A program made the translations under genes and the position numbers. From JBOGVZ01 sp050692985 (lineage in GTDB: Bacteria; Actinomycetota; UBA4738; CALAEC01), in NCBI GenBank assembly GCA_050692985.1, contig JBOGVZ010000073.1:1-64000 (forward strand): a stretch of DNA of 64,000 nt, in the 5' to 3' direction. A model generated the notes under the pieces. That model was not told where the DNA came from and searched no databases. It was given only the letters and a program-made list of their open reading frames with translations. Position 1 is the stretch's first letter; each line of letters opens with the position of its first letter. Below, piece by piece: positions 41,011 to 49,265 of the stretch.

Positions 41011-42743
41011 CAGTACTTCCGTTCCATCGGGACGTAGGGACCCATCTTCACCGGCTTGTACTCGAGCCGGACCGAACCGTCATCCTGTCGATGCGCCAGC
41101 GAGTGGCGGAGCCAGTGCTCGTCGTCGCGGAGGGGATGGTCCTCCCGGTAGTGTCCGCCCCGGCTCTCGTCCCGGGCCAGGGCCGCGGCCACCAGGGTGT
41201 CGGCGCAGTCGAGCAGGCACCCCAGCTCCCACGCCTCCATGAGGTCCGTGTTGTAGACCTTGCCCTTGTCCTGGACCACCGCTCGTCCGAAGCGCTCGCG
41301 CAGCGCCGGGAGCTGCTCCTGCATCTTGCGCAGGCCCTCCTCCCCGCGGACCACGCCGGCCAGGTCGAACATCTGCTCCTGGAGCTCGTCGCGGATGTCG
41401 GCGAAGTTGTCGCCGCCGGAGGCATCCAGCAGGGAGCGGAGCTGCGCCTCGGTCTCCGCCTCGGCCCGCCCGGGCAGGTTCGGCAGGCCCGCCTCCTGGG
41501 CGTAGCGGGCCATGTCCAGCCCACCCCGGCGCCCGAACACGATGATGTCGAGCAGCGAGTTCGTCCCCAGCCGGTTCGCGCCGTGCACCGACACGCACGC
41601 GCACTCCCCGGCGGCGTACAGCCCGGGCACCGGCTCCTCCGACTCGCCCACCACCACCCGGCCGTCCACGTCCGTGGGGATGCCCCCCATGCCGTAGTGG
41701 GCGGTGGGCTGGATCGGCACCGGCTCTTCCAGCGGCTCCACGCCGAGGTAGATGCGGGCGAACTCGGTGACGTCGGGGAGCTTCTTCTCGACCGCCTCGG
41801 GGTCCAGGTGGCGCACGTCGAGGTGGACGTAGTCCTTCCCGTCGACCCCGCGCCCCTCCTTGATCTCCTGGTAGATCGCCCGGGAGATCATGTCCCGGGG
41901 GGCCAGGTCCTTGATCGTGGGGGCGTAGCGCTCCATGAACCGCTCGCCGTCGTGGTTGATGAGGATGCCGCCCTCCCCCCGGACGGCCTCGGAGATCAGG
42001 ATGCCCATCTTGTAGATGCCGGTGGGGTGGAACTGGAAGAACTCCATGTCCTCCAGGGGGATGCCCCGCCGGTAGCACACCGACATCCCGTCGCCGGTCA
42101 GGGTGTGGGCGTTCGAGGTGACCTTGAAGATCTTCCCGTAGCCCCCGGTGGCGAACAGGACGGACGTGGCCCGGAACACGTGGAGCTCCCCGGTGGCCAG
42201 CTCGTAGGCCACCACCCCCGCGGTGCGGCCACCCGCTACGAGGAGGTCCAGGACGTAGAACTCGTTGAAGAACCGCACGTCGTTCTTGATGCACTGCTGG
42301 TACAGGGTCTGCAGGATCATGTGCCCCGTCCGGTCGGCCGCGTAGCACGCCCGCCGCACCGGCGCTTCGCCGTGGTTGCGGGTGTGCCCCCCGAACCGCC
42401 GCTGGTCGATCTTGCCCTCGGGGGTCCGGTTGAACGGGAACCCCCAGTGCTCCAGCTCGATGACCCGGTCCACGGCCTCCTCCGCCATGAGGGTGGCCGC
42501 CGGCTGGTCCACCAGGTAGTCGCCCCCCTTGACGGTGTCGAAGGCGTGCCACTCGGGCGAGTCCTCCTCCACGTTGCCCAGGGCCGCGCACATCCCCCCC
42601 TGGGCCGTGCCCGTGTGGGAGCGGGTGGGGTACAGCTTGGAGATCACCGCGGTGCGGACCTGGCCGGAGGCCTCCAGGGCGGCTCGCAGCCCGGCCCCGC
42701 CGGCCCCGACGATCACCGCATCGTAGACGTGCGTGGTGGTCAT
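41010..42743 (-). CDS. sdhA: Succinate dehydrogenase flavoprotein subunit
   Basis: A 577-residue FAD protein that oxidises succinate. AVIVGAGGAGLRAALEASG binds FAD, the covalent-FAD His is in RSHTGTAQGGMCAALG, and EFFQFHPTGIYKMGILISEA, HYGMGGIPT and RLGTNSLLDIIVFG are conserved. It is closely related to FrdA but distinct in length and C-terminus. It follows sdhD by 4 nt and is followed immediately by frdA, not by sdhB. Confidence 0.95.
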   Translation of the reverse strand: MTTTHVYDAVIVGAGGAGLRAALEASGQVRTAVISKLYPTRSHTGTAQGGMCAALGNVEEDSPEWHAFDTVKGGDYLVDQPAATLMAEEAVDRVIELEHWGFPFNRTPEGKIDQRRFGGHTRNHGEAPVRRACYAADRTGHMILQTLYQQCIKNDVRFFNEFYVLDLLVAGGRTAGVVAYELATGELHVFRATSVLFATGGYGKIFKVTSNAHTLTGDGMSVCYRRGIPLEDMEFFQFHPTGIYKMGILISEAVRGEGGILINHDGERFMERYAPTIKDLAPRDMISRAIYQEIKEGRGVDGKDYVHLDVRHLDPEAVEKKLPDVTEFARIYLGVEPLEEPVPIQPTAHYGMGGIPTDVDGRVVVGESEEPVPGLYAAGECACVSVHGANRLGTNSLLDIIVFGRRGGLDMARYAQEAGLPNLPGRAEAETEAQLRSLLDASGGDNFADIRDELQEQMFDLAGVVRGEEGLRKMQEQLPALRERFGRAVVQDKGKVYNTDLMEAWELGCLLDCADTLVAAALARDESRGGHYREDHPLRDDEHWLRHSLAHRQDDGSVRLEYKPVKMGPYVPMERKY

Positions 42744-42747
42744 CCGG

Positions 42748-43158
42748 TCATGAGGTGAACCGGGTGGGGTCGAAGGTGAACACGATGATCGTGCCCAGGA
42801 CGAACAGCGTGAACCCCACCGTGGCGAACAGCCAGTTCCACGCCAGCCGGGCCCCGGGGCGGCGCACGTAGTCGAGGATGATCACCCGCATCCCCGCCAG
42901 GCCGTGGAGCAGCGCCAGGGACAGCAGCATCCAGTCCCACGTGCGCCAGAAGGGGCTGGACCACCGCTCCACCACGAAGTCGAAGTCGACCCGTTCCACG
43001 CCGGTCTCCAGCACGTGCATGATCAGCACGTGGCCCACCGCCAGGAACAGCAGCAGGATCCCCGACAGCCGCATGAACAGCCACGACCACAGCTCGAACC
43101 CCGAGCGGCGCTCGGCCCCGGGAGCGGCCGCGGAGGTGGGCCGCGTGGTGACGGCCAT
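42748..43158 (-). CDS. sdhD: Succinate dehydrogenase membrane anchor subunit D
   Basis: A 136-residue protein with three spans: SGILLLFLAVGHVLIMHVLE, DWMLLSLALLHGLAGMRVII and FATVGFTLFVLGTIIVFTF. LFMRLSG and the His in LLHGLAG fit haem/quinone-binding Sdh anchors. It lies between sdhC and sdhA. Confidence 0.88.
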   Translation of the reverse strand: MAVTTRPTSAAAPGAERRSGFELWSWLFMRLSGILLLFLAVGHVLIMHVLETGVERVDFDFVVERWSSPFWRTWDWMLLSLALLHGLAGMRVIILDYVRRPGARLAWNWLFATVGFTLFVLGTIIVFTFDPTRFTS

Positions 43159-43180
43159 CAGGCGGGCTCCCGGGGGGTGG

Positions 43181-43576
43181 TCATCCGAAGATGGCCTCGA
43201 TGATCCGGCGTCCCATCAGGTAGGTGATGGGGGCCATGGACCCCACGAACAGGACCATCGTCACCCACATCAGCTCGGCCTGGCGGAGGGCGGCCTTCGG
43301 CCAGAAGTCCACGATCATGATCCGCACGCCGTTGAGGGCGTGGTAGATGACCGCCCCCACCAACCCCAGCTCCATGATCTGCACGATCGGGTGGTGGTAG
43401 ACGGCCACCACACGGTTGTAGGCGTCGGGTCCCCAGCCGACCAGGGCGGTGTCGATGATGTGCGCGAACAGGAACAGCAGGACGCCCACGCCCGTGACCC
43501 GGTGGGCGATCCATGACCACTGTCCCGTGGGGCTCCCCTTGTACAGGGGCCCGAGCTCGGACGTGCGCCTCGCCAC
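43181..43576 (-). CDS. sdhC: Succinate dehydrogenase cytochrome b subunit C
   Basis: A 131-residue protein with three spans. SWIAHRVTGVGVLLFLFAHI carries the conserved HRxTG motif at the quinone site, and the following His in LFAHIIDTALVG and IYHALNGVRI are haem-ligand candidates. GTG 43576 is preferred over GTG 43582 because AGGAGG ends 6 nt before it. It is the first gene of the sdh/frd cluster, with promoter box TAGACT at 43601-43606. Confidence 0.88.
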   Translation of the reverse strand: MARRTSELGPLYKGSPTGQWSWIAHRVTGVGVLLFLFAHIIDTALVGWGPDAYNRVVAVYHHPIVQIMELGLVGAVIYHALNGVRIMIVDFWPKAALRQAELMWVTMVLFVGSMAPITYLMGRRIIEAIFG

Positions 43577-43600
43577 GTGCACCTCCTGGTAGGCGGCGAG

Positions 43601-43606
43601 AGTCTA
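43601..43606 (-). promoter_or_regulatory. -10 box of the sdh/frd cluster
   Basis: TAGACT on the minus strand, 24 nt before GTG 43576; the leader holds AGGAGG. The divergent sulfatase promoter is 44 bp away. Confidence 0.5.
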
Positions 43607-43649
43607 GCAAATCACCCCTGGCGGTCTTCCCAACGTGCCCGGAACCCAC

Positions 43650-43655
43650 TAGGGT
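43650..43655 (+). promoter_or_regulatory. -10 box of the sulfatase gene
   Basis: TAGGGT ends 8 nt before ATG 43664; leaderless pattern. Confidence 0.5.
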
Positions 43656-43663
43656 GCCCGGAC

Positions 43664-45058
43664 ATGCGCCGGATCCGTCCCCCTCGCACCATCACCGTCT
43701 CGGTGGTCCTGGCCTCGGCCGTTGCCGCCGCCGGCCCCATCGACCAGCCCGCCAGGGGGCAGGGGGCCTCGGCCCCGCCCCCCAACATCCTGGTGATCGT
43801 CACCGACGACCAGCGGGCGGGTTCGCTGTCGGTGATGCCGTCGACCCGGCACTGGTTCCGGAAGCGCGGGCTCCGGTTCCCCGACGCCTTCGTCACCACC
43901 CCGCTGTGCTGCCCCTCCCGGGCGTCCATCTTCACCGGCCGCTACGCCCACAACCACGGCGTCCAGTCGAACAACGGCGGTGAGGGACTGGATCCCGAGA
44001 CCACCCTCCAGCGCTCCCTCCGGGACGCCGGTTACCAGACCGGGATCGCCGGCAAGTACTTCAACGGCTGGGACCTGTCCGTGGATCCGCCTCATTTCGA
44101 CCGGTGGGCCGTGTTCAACCGGGGTTACTTCGACTCCACGTTCAACGTGAACGGCAAGCCCCGCACCGTGCCCGGCTACTCCACCGACTTCCTCGGCCGG
44201 AAGGTGGGACACTTCCTCAACGACTTCGAGGCCGAGGACGACCGGCCGTGGCTGCTGTTCGTGGCCCCCCACGCCCCTCACCGTCCGGCCACCCCGGCCA
44301 CCCGGCACAAGCACGCCCCCGTGCCGCCGTGGAACAAGAGCCCCGCGGTCAGGGAGCGCAACCGCTCCGACAAGCCCCCGTTCGTCCAGGACCGATGGGT
44401 GCCGAACCACCGCGCCGCCAAGGTGCGGGCCAAGCAGCTCCGGTCGCTGATGGCCGTCGACGACCTGGTGGAGGGCGTGATGGCGGACCTCGGTGCACTG
44501 GGGGAACGGGGGAACACCCTGGCGATCTTCGTGTCGGACAACGGCTACCTGTGGCGGGAGCACGGATGGCTCGACAAGCGGCTCCCGTACCTGCCCTCGG
44601 TGGAGGTGCCGCTGTACCTCCGCTGGCCGGGCCACCTGCCGGAGGGCGAGGCCCGGCCGGGGCTGGTGGCGAACATCGACATCGCTCCCACGGTGTTGGA
44701 GGCCGCGGGGGTCTCCCCGGACCCGGGGAAGGCCATGGACGGGAGGTCCCTGTTCTCGTCCGGGCTCCGGGAGCGGCTGCTGCTGGAATACTGGCGGGAG
44801 GGGAAGGGGAAGTCACCCACGTGGGCGTCCACGATCACCACGAGCTTCCAGTACACCGAGTACTACGAGGACGACGGGACCACCACCACGTTCGTGGAGT
44901 ACTACGACCTGACGGCCGACCCGTGGCAGCTGGTGAACCTGCTGGGCAACGGCAAGCCGGGCGATGACCCCTCGGCCGAGTCGCTGGCCGCCAGGTCCCT
45001 CCAGCTGGCCGCCGATCGGCGCTGCGCGGGGACCGAGGGCCCCGTCGCCTGCCCGTAG
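43664..45058 (+). CDS. Exported arylsulfatase-family enzyme
   Basis: A 464-residue type I sulfatase with an N-terminal signal or anchor segment (ITVSVVLASAVAAAG). Metal-binding Asp are in VIVTDDQRAGS. The formylglycine precursor is Cys82 in LCCPSRASIFTGRY (CxPSR), which needs a formylglycine-generating enzyme not seen here. AHNHGVQSN, GKYFNGW, SDNGYLWREHGW and NIDIAPTVLEAAG follow the family order. It probably removes sulfate from a polysaccharide or other extracellular ester. It is divergent from sdhC. Confidence 0.92.
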   Translation: MRRIRPPRTITVSVVLASAVAAAGPIDQPARGQGASAPPPNILVIVTDDQRAGSLSVMPSTRHWFRKRGLRFPDAFVTTPLCCPSRASIFTGRYAHNHGVQSNNGGEGLDPETTLQRSLRDAGYQTGIAGKYFNGWDLSVDPPHFDRWAVFNRGYFDSTFNVNGKPRTVPGYSTDFLGRKVGHFLNDFEAEDDRPWLLFVAPHAPHRPATPATRHKHAPVPPWNKSPAVRERNRSDKPPFVQDRWVPNHRAAKVRAKQLRSLMAVDDLVEGVMADLGALGERGNTLAIFVSDNGYLWREHGWLDKRLPYLPSVEVPLYLRWPGHLPEGEARPGLVANIDIAPTVLEAAGVSPDPGKAMDGRSLFSSGLRERLLLEYWREGKGKSPTWASTITTSFQYTEYYEDDGTTTTFVEYYDLTADPWQLVNLLGNGKPGDDPSAESLAARSLQLAADRRCAGTEGPVACP

Positions 45059-45089
45059 CCGCTCGGCTCTTCCCACGAACGTGGTCGGG

Positions 45090-45095
45090 TAGCCT
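45090..45095 (+). promoter_or_regulatory. -10 box of the mutase large-subunit gene
   Basis: TAGCCT ends 10 nt before ATG 45106. Confidence 0.4.
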
Positions 45096-45105
45096 GTAGG
45101 CGTCC

Positions 45106-46695
45106 ATGGCCGACGACCCCGACCGCCGCCGCACCGACGCCGGCATCGAGATCGGCCCGCTGTACGGGCCGGAGGACCTTGCGGGGTTCGATCCGGGGCG
45201 GGATCTGGGCAGGCCCGGCGAGCCCCCGTTCACGCGAGGCATCTACCCGTCGATGTACCGGGGCCGGCTGTGGACGATGCGGCAGTACGCCGGGATGGGC
45301 AGCGCCGAGGCGACCAACCGCCGGTTCCGCTACCTCCTCGACCACGGCCAGACCGGCCTGTCGGTGGCGTTCGACCTCCCCACCCAGATGGGGTTCGACT
45401 CCGACCACCCCCGGGCCCAGGGAGAGGTGGGCCGGACCGGGGTGGCCATCGACTCGATCGAGGACATGGAGCAGCTGTTCGACGGCATCCCGCTCGACCA
45501 GGTCACCACGTCGATGACGATCAACGCCACCGCGGCGATCCTGTTGCTGCTGTACGAGCTGGTGGCCGACGAGCAGGGGGTGTCGCCGGATCGGATCGGC
45601 GGGACGGTGCAGAACGACATCCTCAAGGAGTACGCCGCCCGGGGGACGTACGTGTATCCGCCGAAGCCCTCGATGCGCCTGGTCACCGACCTGTTCGCCT
45701 ATTGCCGGGAGCGGGTCCCCCGGTGGAACACGATCTCGATCTCCGGCTACCACATGCGCGAGGCCGGGTGCACGGCGGTCCAGGAGGTGGCCTTCACGCT
45801 GGCCAATGCCACCGCGTACGTCCGGGCGGCGCTCGACGCCGGGCTGGCCGTGGACGAGTTCGCCCCCCGGCTGTCGTTCTTCTTCGCCTGCCACATGAAC
45901 TTCTTCGAGGAGGTGGCCAAGTTCCGGGCGGCCCGGCGGATGTGGGCCCGGATCATGGCGGAGCGGTTCGGGGCCAAGGATCCCCGTTCGCTCATGCTCC
46001 GCCTGCACACCCAGACCGGCGGGGCCACCCTCACCGCCCAGCAGCCGGAGCTCAACATCGTGCGCACGGCGCTGGAGGCCCTGGCGGCGGTGCTGGGAGG
46101 GACCCAGTCGCTGCACACGAACTCCTTCGACGAGGCCCTGTCCCTGCCCACGGAGCGAGCGGCCAAGATCGCCCTGCGGACCCAGCAGGTGCTGGCCCAC
46201 GAGTCCGGTGTGGCCGACACCACCGACCCGGTGGGGGGTTCGTACTTCGTGGAGTCGCTGACGAACGAGATCGAGACCCGGGCCCAGGAGTACCTGGAGA
46301 AGATCGAGGGCCTGGGGGGCGCGGTGGCGGCCATCGAGGCCGGATGGATCCAGGACGAGATCCACGATGCCGCCTTCCGCATCCAGCAGCAGGTGGAATC
46401 CGGGGAGCGCGTTGTGGTCGGGGTGAACCGGTTCCGCGAGGACCGGGAGGAACCGGTGGAGCTGCTGCGCCTCGACGAGGGCCAGATCGACCGGCAGATC
46501 GACCGTCTGCGGAAGCTCCGGGCCGCCCGCGATCAGCCCGCCGTGGATCGTGCCCTGGCCGCGGTCGAGGAGACCGCCCGGGGGACCGGCAACCTCCTGT
46601 ACCCGATGCGGGACGCCCTGGAGGCCCGGGCCACCCTGGGCGAGGTCTCCGACGCCCTCCGCCGGGTCGTCGGCGAGTACCGCCCCACCCGGTAG
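45106..46695 (+). CDS. Acyl-CoA mutase large (catalytic) subunit, methylmalonyl-CoA mutase type
   Basis: A 529-residue TIM-barrel subunit without a B12-binding domain. PSMYRGRLWTMRQYAGMG, GLSVAFDLPTQMG, TVQNDILKEYAARGTY, GYHMREAGCTAVQE, FFFACHMNFFEEVAKFRAAR and TQSLHTNSFDEAL follow the family order. The Tyr in RQYAG is usual for methylmalonyl-CoA enzymes, whereas HMREAG replaces the HMQEAG common in classic methylmalonyl-CoA mutase, so isobutyryl-CoA or another acyl group cannot be excluded. Its B12 subunit is probably the one encoded at 12420, 32 kb away. Confidence 0.88.
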   Translation: MADDPDRRRTDAGIEIGPLYGPEDLAGFDPGRDLGRPGEPPFTRGIYPSMYRGRLWTMRQYAGMGSAEATNRRFRYLLDHGQTGLSVAFDLPTQMGFDSDHPRAQGEVGRTGVAIDSIEDMEQLFDGIPLDQVTTSMTINATAAILLLLYELVADEQGVSPDRIGGTVQNDILKEYAARGTYVYPPKPSMRLVTDLFAYCRERVPRWNTISISGYHMREAGCTAVQEVAFTLANATAYVRAALDAGLAVDEFAPRLSFFFACHMNFFEEVAKFRAARRMWARIMAERFGAKDPRSLMLRLHTQTGGATLTAQQPELNIVRTALEALAAVLGGTQSLHTNSFDEALSLPTERAAKIALRTQQVLAHESGVADTTDPVGGSYFVESLTNEIETRAQEYLEKIEGLGGAVAAIEAGWIQDEIHDAAFRIQQQVESGERVVVGVNRFREDREEPVELLRLDEGQIDRQIDRLRKLRAARDQPAVDRALAAVEETARGTGNLLYPMRDALEARATLGEVSDALRRVVGEYRPTR

Positions 46696-46711
46696 CCGGG
46701 GGAGCCCGCGC

Positions 46712-46717
46712 TATCCT
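46712..46717 (+). promoter_or_regulatory. -10 box of the F420-reductase-like gene
   Basis: TATCCT ends 7 nt before ATG 46725; leaderless pattern. Confidence 0.5.
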
Positions 46718-46724
46718 GGCCCGC

Positions 46725-47414
46725 ATGCGAGTGGCCATCGTGGGGGGCACGGGGGACCTGGGCTTCGGGTTGGCTCTCCGGCTCGGGGCGAAGGGCGTCG
46801 ACGTGGTGATCGGCTCCCGGGCGGCGGAGCGCGCCGACCAGGCGGCCTCGCGGGCGCTCGAGCGGCTGGGCCAGGGCGCCTCCGTGTCCGGGGGGGAGAA
46901 CCCCGATGCCGTGTCCGGGGCCGAGCTGGTGTTCGTCTCGGTGCCGTACGCCGGCCAGGCGGACATCTACCGGTCGCTGAAGGGCCACCTGGCCCCGGGG
47001 GTGATCGTGTGCGACACCACCACGCCCCTGGCCACGGCGGTGGGAGGCCGGGCCACCCAGGTCCTGCGGCCGTGGCACGGCTCGGCGGCCGAGCAGGCCC
47101 GGGCCCTGCTCCCGGACGAGGCCCGCATGGTGGCCGGCTTCCAGTCGGTCGGTGCGGAGCCCCTGGAGGACCTGGAGCACGATGTGGACGCGGACGTGCT
47201 GCTGTGCGGCGACGACGCCGAGGCCAAGGCCTCGGTGGGCAGCCTCGTGGACCTGATCCCCGGGCTTCGGTGGGTGGACTGCGGGCCCCTGTCGATGGCC
47301 CGGATCGTGGAGCCCCTCACCGCGGTGCTGATCTCGGTGAACAAGCGGTACGGGGTCAAGGGGGCCGGGGTACGCCTGTCCGGACGCGAGCGCTGGGGGG
47401 CTCCGGGGGGGTAG
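46725..47414 (+). CDS. NADPH-dependent F420 reductase-like protein
   Basis: A 229-residue Rossmann protein. The start MRVAIVGGTGDLGFGLALRL is the NADP motif of F420H2:NADP oxidoreductases, and VVIGSRAAERADQAA, VSVPYAGQ, VIVCDTTTPL and CGPLSMARIVEPLTAVLISV fit that family. It would exchange hydride between NADPH and the deazaflavin F420. Its last codons and TAG stop lie in the first arm of a palindromic repeat. F420 synthesis genes are not in the window. Confidence 0.85.
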   Translation: MRVAIVGGTGDLGFGLALRLGAKGVDVVIGSRAAERADQAASRALERLGQGASVSGGENPDAVSGAELVFVSVPYAGQADIYRSLKGHLAPGVIVCDTTTPLATAVGGRATQVLRPWHGSAAEQARALLPDEARMVAGFQSVGAEPLEDLEHDVDADVLLCGDDAEAKASVGSLVDLIPGLRWVDCGPLSMARIVEPLTAVLISVNKRYGVKGAGVRLSGRERWGAPGG

Positions 47415-47464
47415 CTCGCCGGAGGTCCAGACGTGCTCGAGATCACCCGGCGAGCGAACCCCCC
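47405..47464. repeat. Palindromic repeat, copy A
   Basis: Arms GGGGGGGTAGCTCGCC (47405-47420) and GGCGAGCGAACCCCCC (47449-47464) around a 28-nt loop; 14 or more positions can pair. It begins inside the 3' end of the F420 reductase gene, whose TAG stop is part of the arm. Related copies are at 50854 (inverted) and 52479. Confidence 0.75.
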
Positions 47465-47493
47465 GGGATGGACGGGGCTCCGGACGGGGCTCC

Positions 47494-47508
47494 GGGGGGG
47501 TAGCCGCC
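47494..47508. repeat. Partial copy of the palindromic repeat
   Basis: GGGGGGGTAGCCGCC, preceded by GGGGCTCC as in copy A, lies 30 bp downstream of copy A and just before the accC-type stop. It looks like a 5'-arm-only duplicate. Confidence 0.55.
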
Positions 47509-47512
47509 GGGG

Positions 47513-49225
47513 TCACTCTAACGTCACCAGGGTCTGCCCCGTGTCCACCACGTCACCCGGCTTGATCGAGATCGCGGTGATCAGGCCGTCGGTGGTGGCG
47601 GCGATGTGGTTCTCCATCTTCATGGCCTCCAGGATGCACACCACGTCGCCGGCCTGGACCTCCTGGCCTTCCTCCACCATCACCTGGAGGATCGTGCCCT
47701 GCATCGGCGCCGCGATCGTATCGCCGGGTCCGCCGTGGGCCGAGTGGGCGGCCGCGTCCGGCGGCGGGGGCGGAGACGGGACGTCCCCCCACACCCGCAC
47801 CGGGACCCGGCGGCCCTCGAGCTCGACCACCACCACCGCGGCCCGCCCGTCGGGAGCGCGCTCGGTCCTGGACGGGGCGGCGGGAGCCTCGAACTGGCCT
47901 TCCGCCAGGGCCTGCTCCACCCACCGGGTGGTGTGGCTGGCCTCGCGGAACGCCAGGGTGTCGAGGACCCACCGGTGGAAGGGGATCGTGGTGGGGACGC
48001 CCTCGACGACGAACTCGTCGAGGGCCCGCAGCATCCTCCGCCGGGCGGCCTCCCGGTCCTGTCCCCCGACGATCACCTTGGCGAACAGGGAGTCGTATTC
48101 GCCGGGCACCGGCCGCCCCTCGGTGATGCCAGCGTCCACCCGCACGGACGGACCCGCGGGCGGGCGGAACCGCGTGACCAGTCCCGGGCCGGGCAGGAAG
48201 TCGCCGGCCGGGTCCTCGGCGTTGATCCGGCATTCGATGGCATGGCCGCGCAGGTCGGGGCTGAGGTCGACCCGCTCGCCCAGGGCCACCTCGATCTGGA
48301 GGCGCACCAGGTCGAGCCCGGTCACCACCTCGGTCACCGGGTGCTCGACCTGGAGCCGGGCGTTGACCTCCAGGAAGTAGAACGACCCGTCGTCCTCCAC
48401 CAGGAACTCCACGGTGCCGGCGTTCACGTAGCCGGCCTCCTTGGCCAAGGCCAGGGCCGCCTCGCCGATGCGGGCCCGGAGATCGGCGTTTACCACCGGG
48501 GAGGGGCTCTCCTCCACGAGCTTCTGGTACCTCCGCTGGAGGGAGCAGTCGCGCTCTCCCAGGAACGAGAAGTTCCCCCTGGTGTCCGCGATGATCTGGG
48601 CCTCCACGTGGTGGGCCCGGGGGAGGTACCGCTCCAAGTAGACCTCGGGCCTGCCGAAGTAGGCCTTGGCCTCCCGGGCCGAGCGCTCCACCGCGTCCGC
48701 CAGCTGTGCGGCGTCCGCCACCAGGTGCATCCCCCGGCCTCCGCCCCCGTGGGCCGCCTTCACCGCCAGTGGGAAGCCGACCCCTTCCGCCGCCGCGGTC
48801 GCCTCCCGTGGCCCGACGGGCTCGGAGATCCCGGGGACCACCGGGACCCCCACCTGCTCGGCGGCGCGGCGGGCCGCGGCCTTGTCGCCCATCCGCTCCA
48901 TGGCCTCCGGCGGAGGGCCGATGAAGGTCAGGCCGGCCTCGGCGCAGGCCCGGGCGAAGTCGGGGTTCTCGGCCAGGAAGCCGTACCCGGGATGAACCGC
49001 GGTGGCCCCGGCCCGCCGGGCCGCCTCCAGGATCGCGCCGATGTTGAGGTAGGACTCCGCCGCCGTGGGGGGGCCCACCCGGTGTGCCTCGTCGGCCAGC
49101 TCCACGTGGAAGGCGTCGCGGTCGACGTCCGAGTAGATGGCCACGGTGGGGATGCCCAGCTCGCGACAGGTCCGGATCACCCGGACGGCGATCTCCCCTC
49201 GGTTCGCGATCAGGATCCGTTCCAC
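47513..49225 (-). CDS. Biotin carboxylase fused to biotin carboxyl carrier domain
   Basis: A 570-residue alpha chain of an acyl-CoA carboxylase (acetyl-, propionyl- or related). The biotin carboxylase domain covers about residues 1-445: ILIANRGEIAVRVIRTCREL, VHPGYGFLAEN, AAHGGGGRGMHLV (ATP-grasp loop), LEVNARLQVEHPVTE and RINAEDP. The C-terminal carrier domain has the biotinylated Lys in LEAMKMENH. No carboxyltransferase beta subunit is in the window. Propionyl-CoA carboxylation would feed the methylmalonyl-CoA mutase genes. It is divergent from birA, 40 bp between starts. Confidence 0.93.
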   Translation of the reverse strand: MERILIANRGEIAVRVIRTCRELGIPTVAIYSDVDRDAFHVELADEAHRVGPPTAAESYLNIGAILEAARRAGATAVHPGYGFLAENPDFARACAEAGLTFIGPPPEAMERMGDKAAARRAAEQVGVPVVPGISEPVGPREATAAAEGVGFPLAVKAAHGGGGRGMHLVADAAQLADAVERSAREAKAYFGRPEVYLERYLPRAHHVEAQIIADTRGNFSFLGERDCSLQRRYQKLVEESPSPVVNADLRARIGEAALALAKEAGYVNAGTVEFLVEDDGSFYFLEVNARLQVEHPVTEVVTGLDLVRLQIEVALGERVDLSPDLRGHAIECRINAEDPAGDFLPGPGLVTRFRPPAGPSVRVDAGITEGRPVPGEYDSLFAKVIVGGQDREAARRRMLRALDEFVVEGVPTTIPFHRWVLDTLAFREASHTTRWVEQALAEGQFEAPAAPSRTERAPDGRAAVVVVELEGRRVPVRVWGDVPSPPPPPDAAAHSAHGGPGDTIAAPMQGTILQVMVEEGQEVQAGDVVCILEAMKMENHIAATTDGLITAISIKPGDVVDTGQTLVTLE

Positions 49226-49265
49226 GGGCTACGCTCCCGTGTGTGCGACGTGTGTCCCCGGGCCG

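Noticed and set aside
45106..46695. Isobutyryl-CoA mutase as a firm call
   Set aside because: The active-site motifs are mixed (RQYAG favours methylmalonyl-CoA, HMREAG differs from classic methylmalonyl-CoA mutase), so the substrate was left open.
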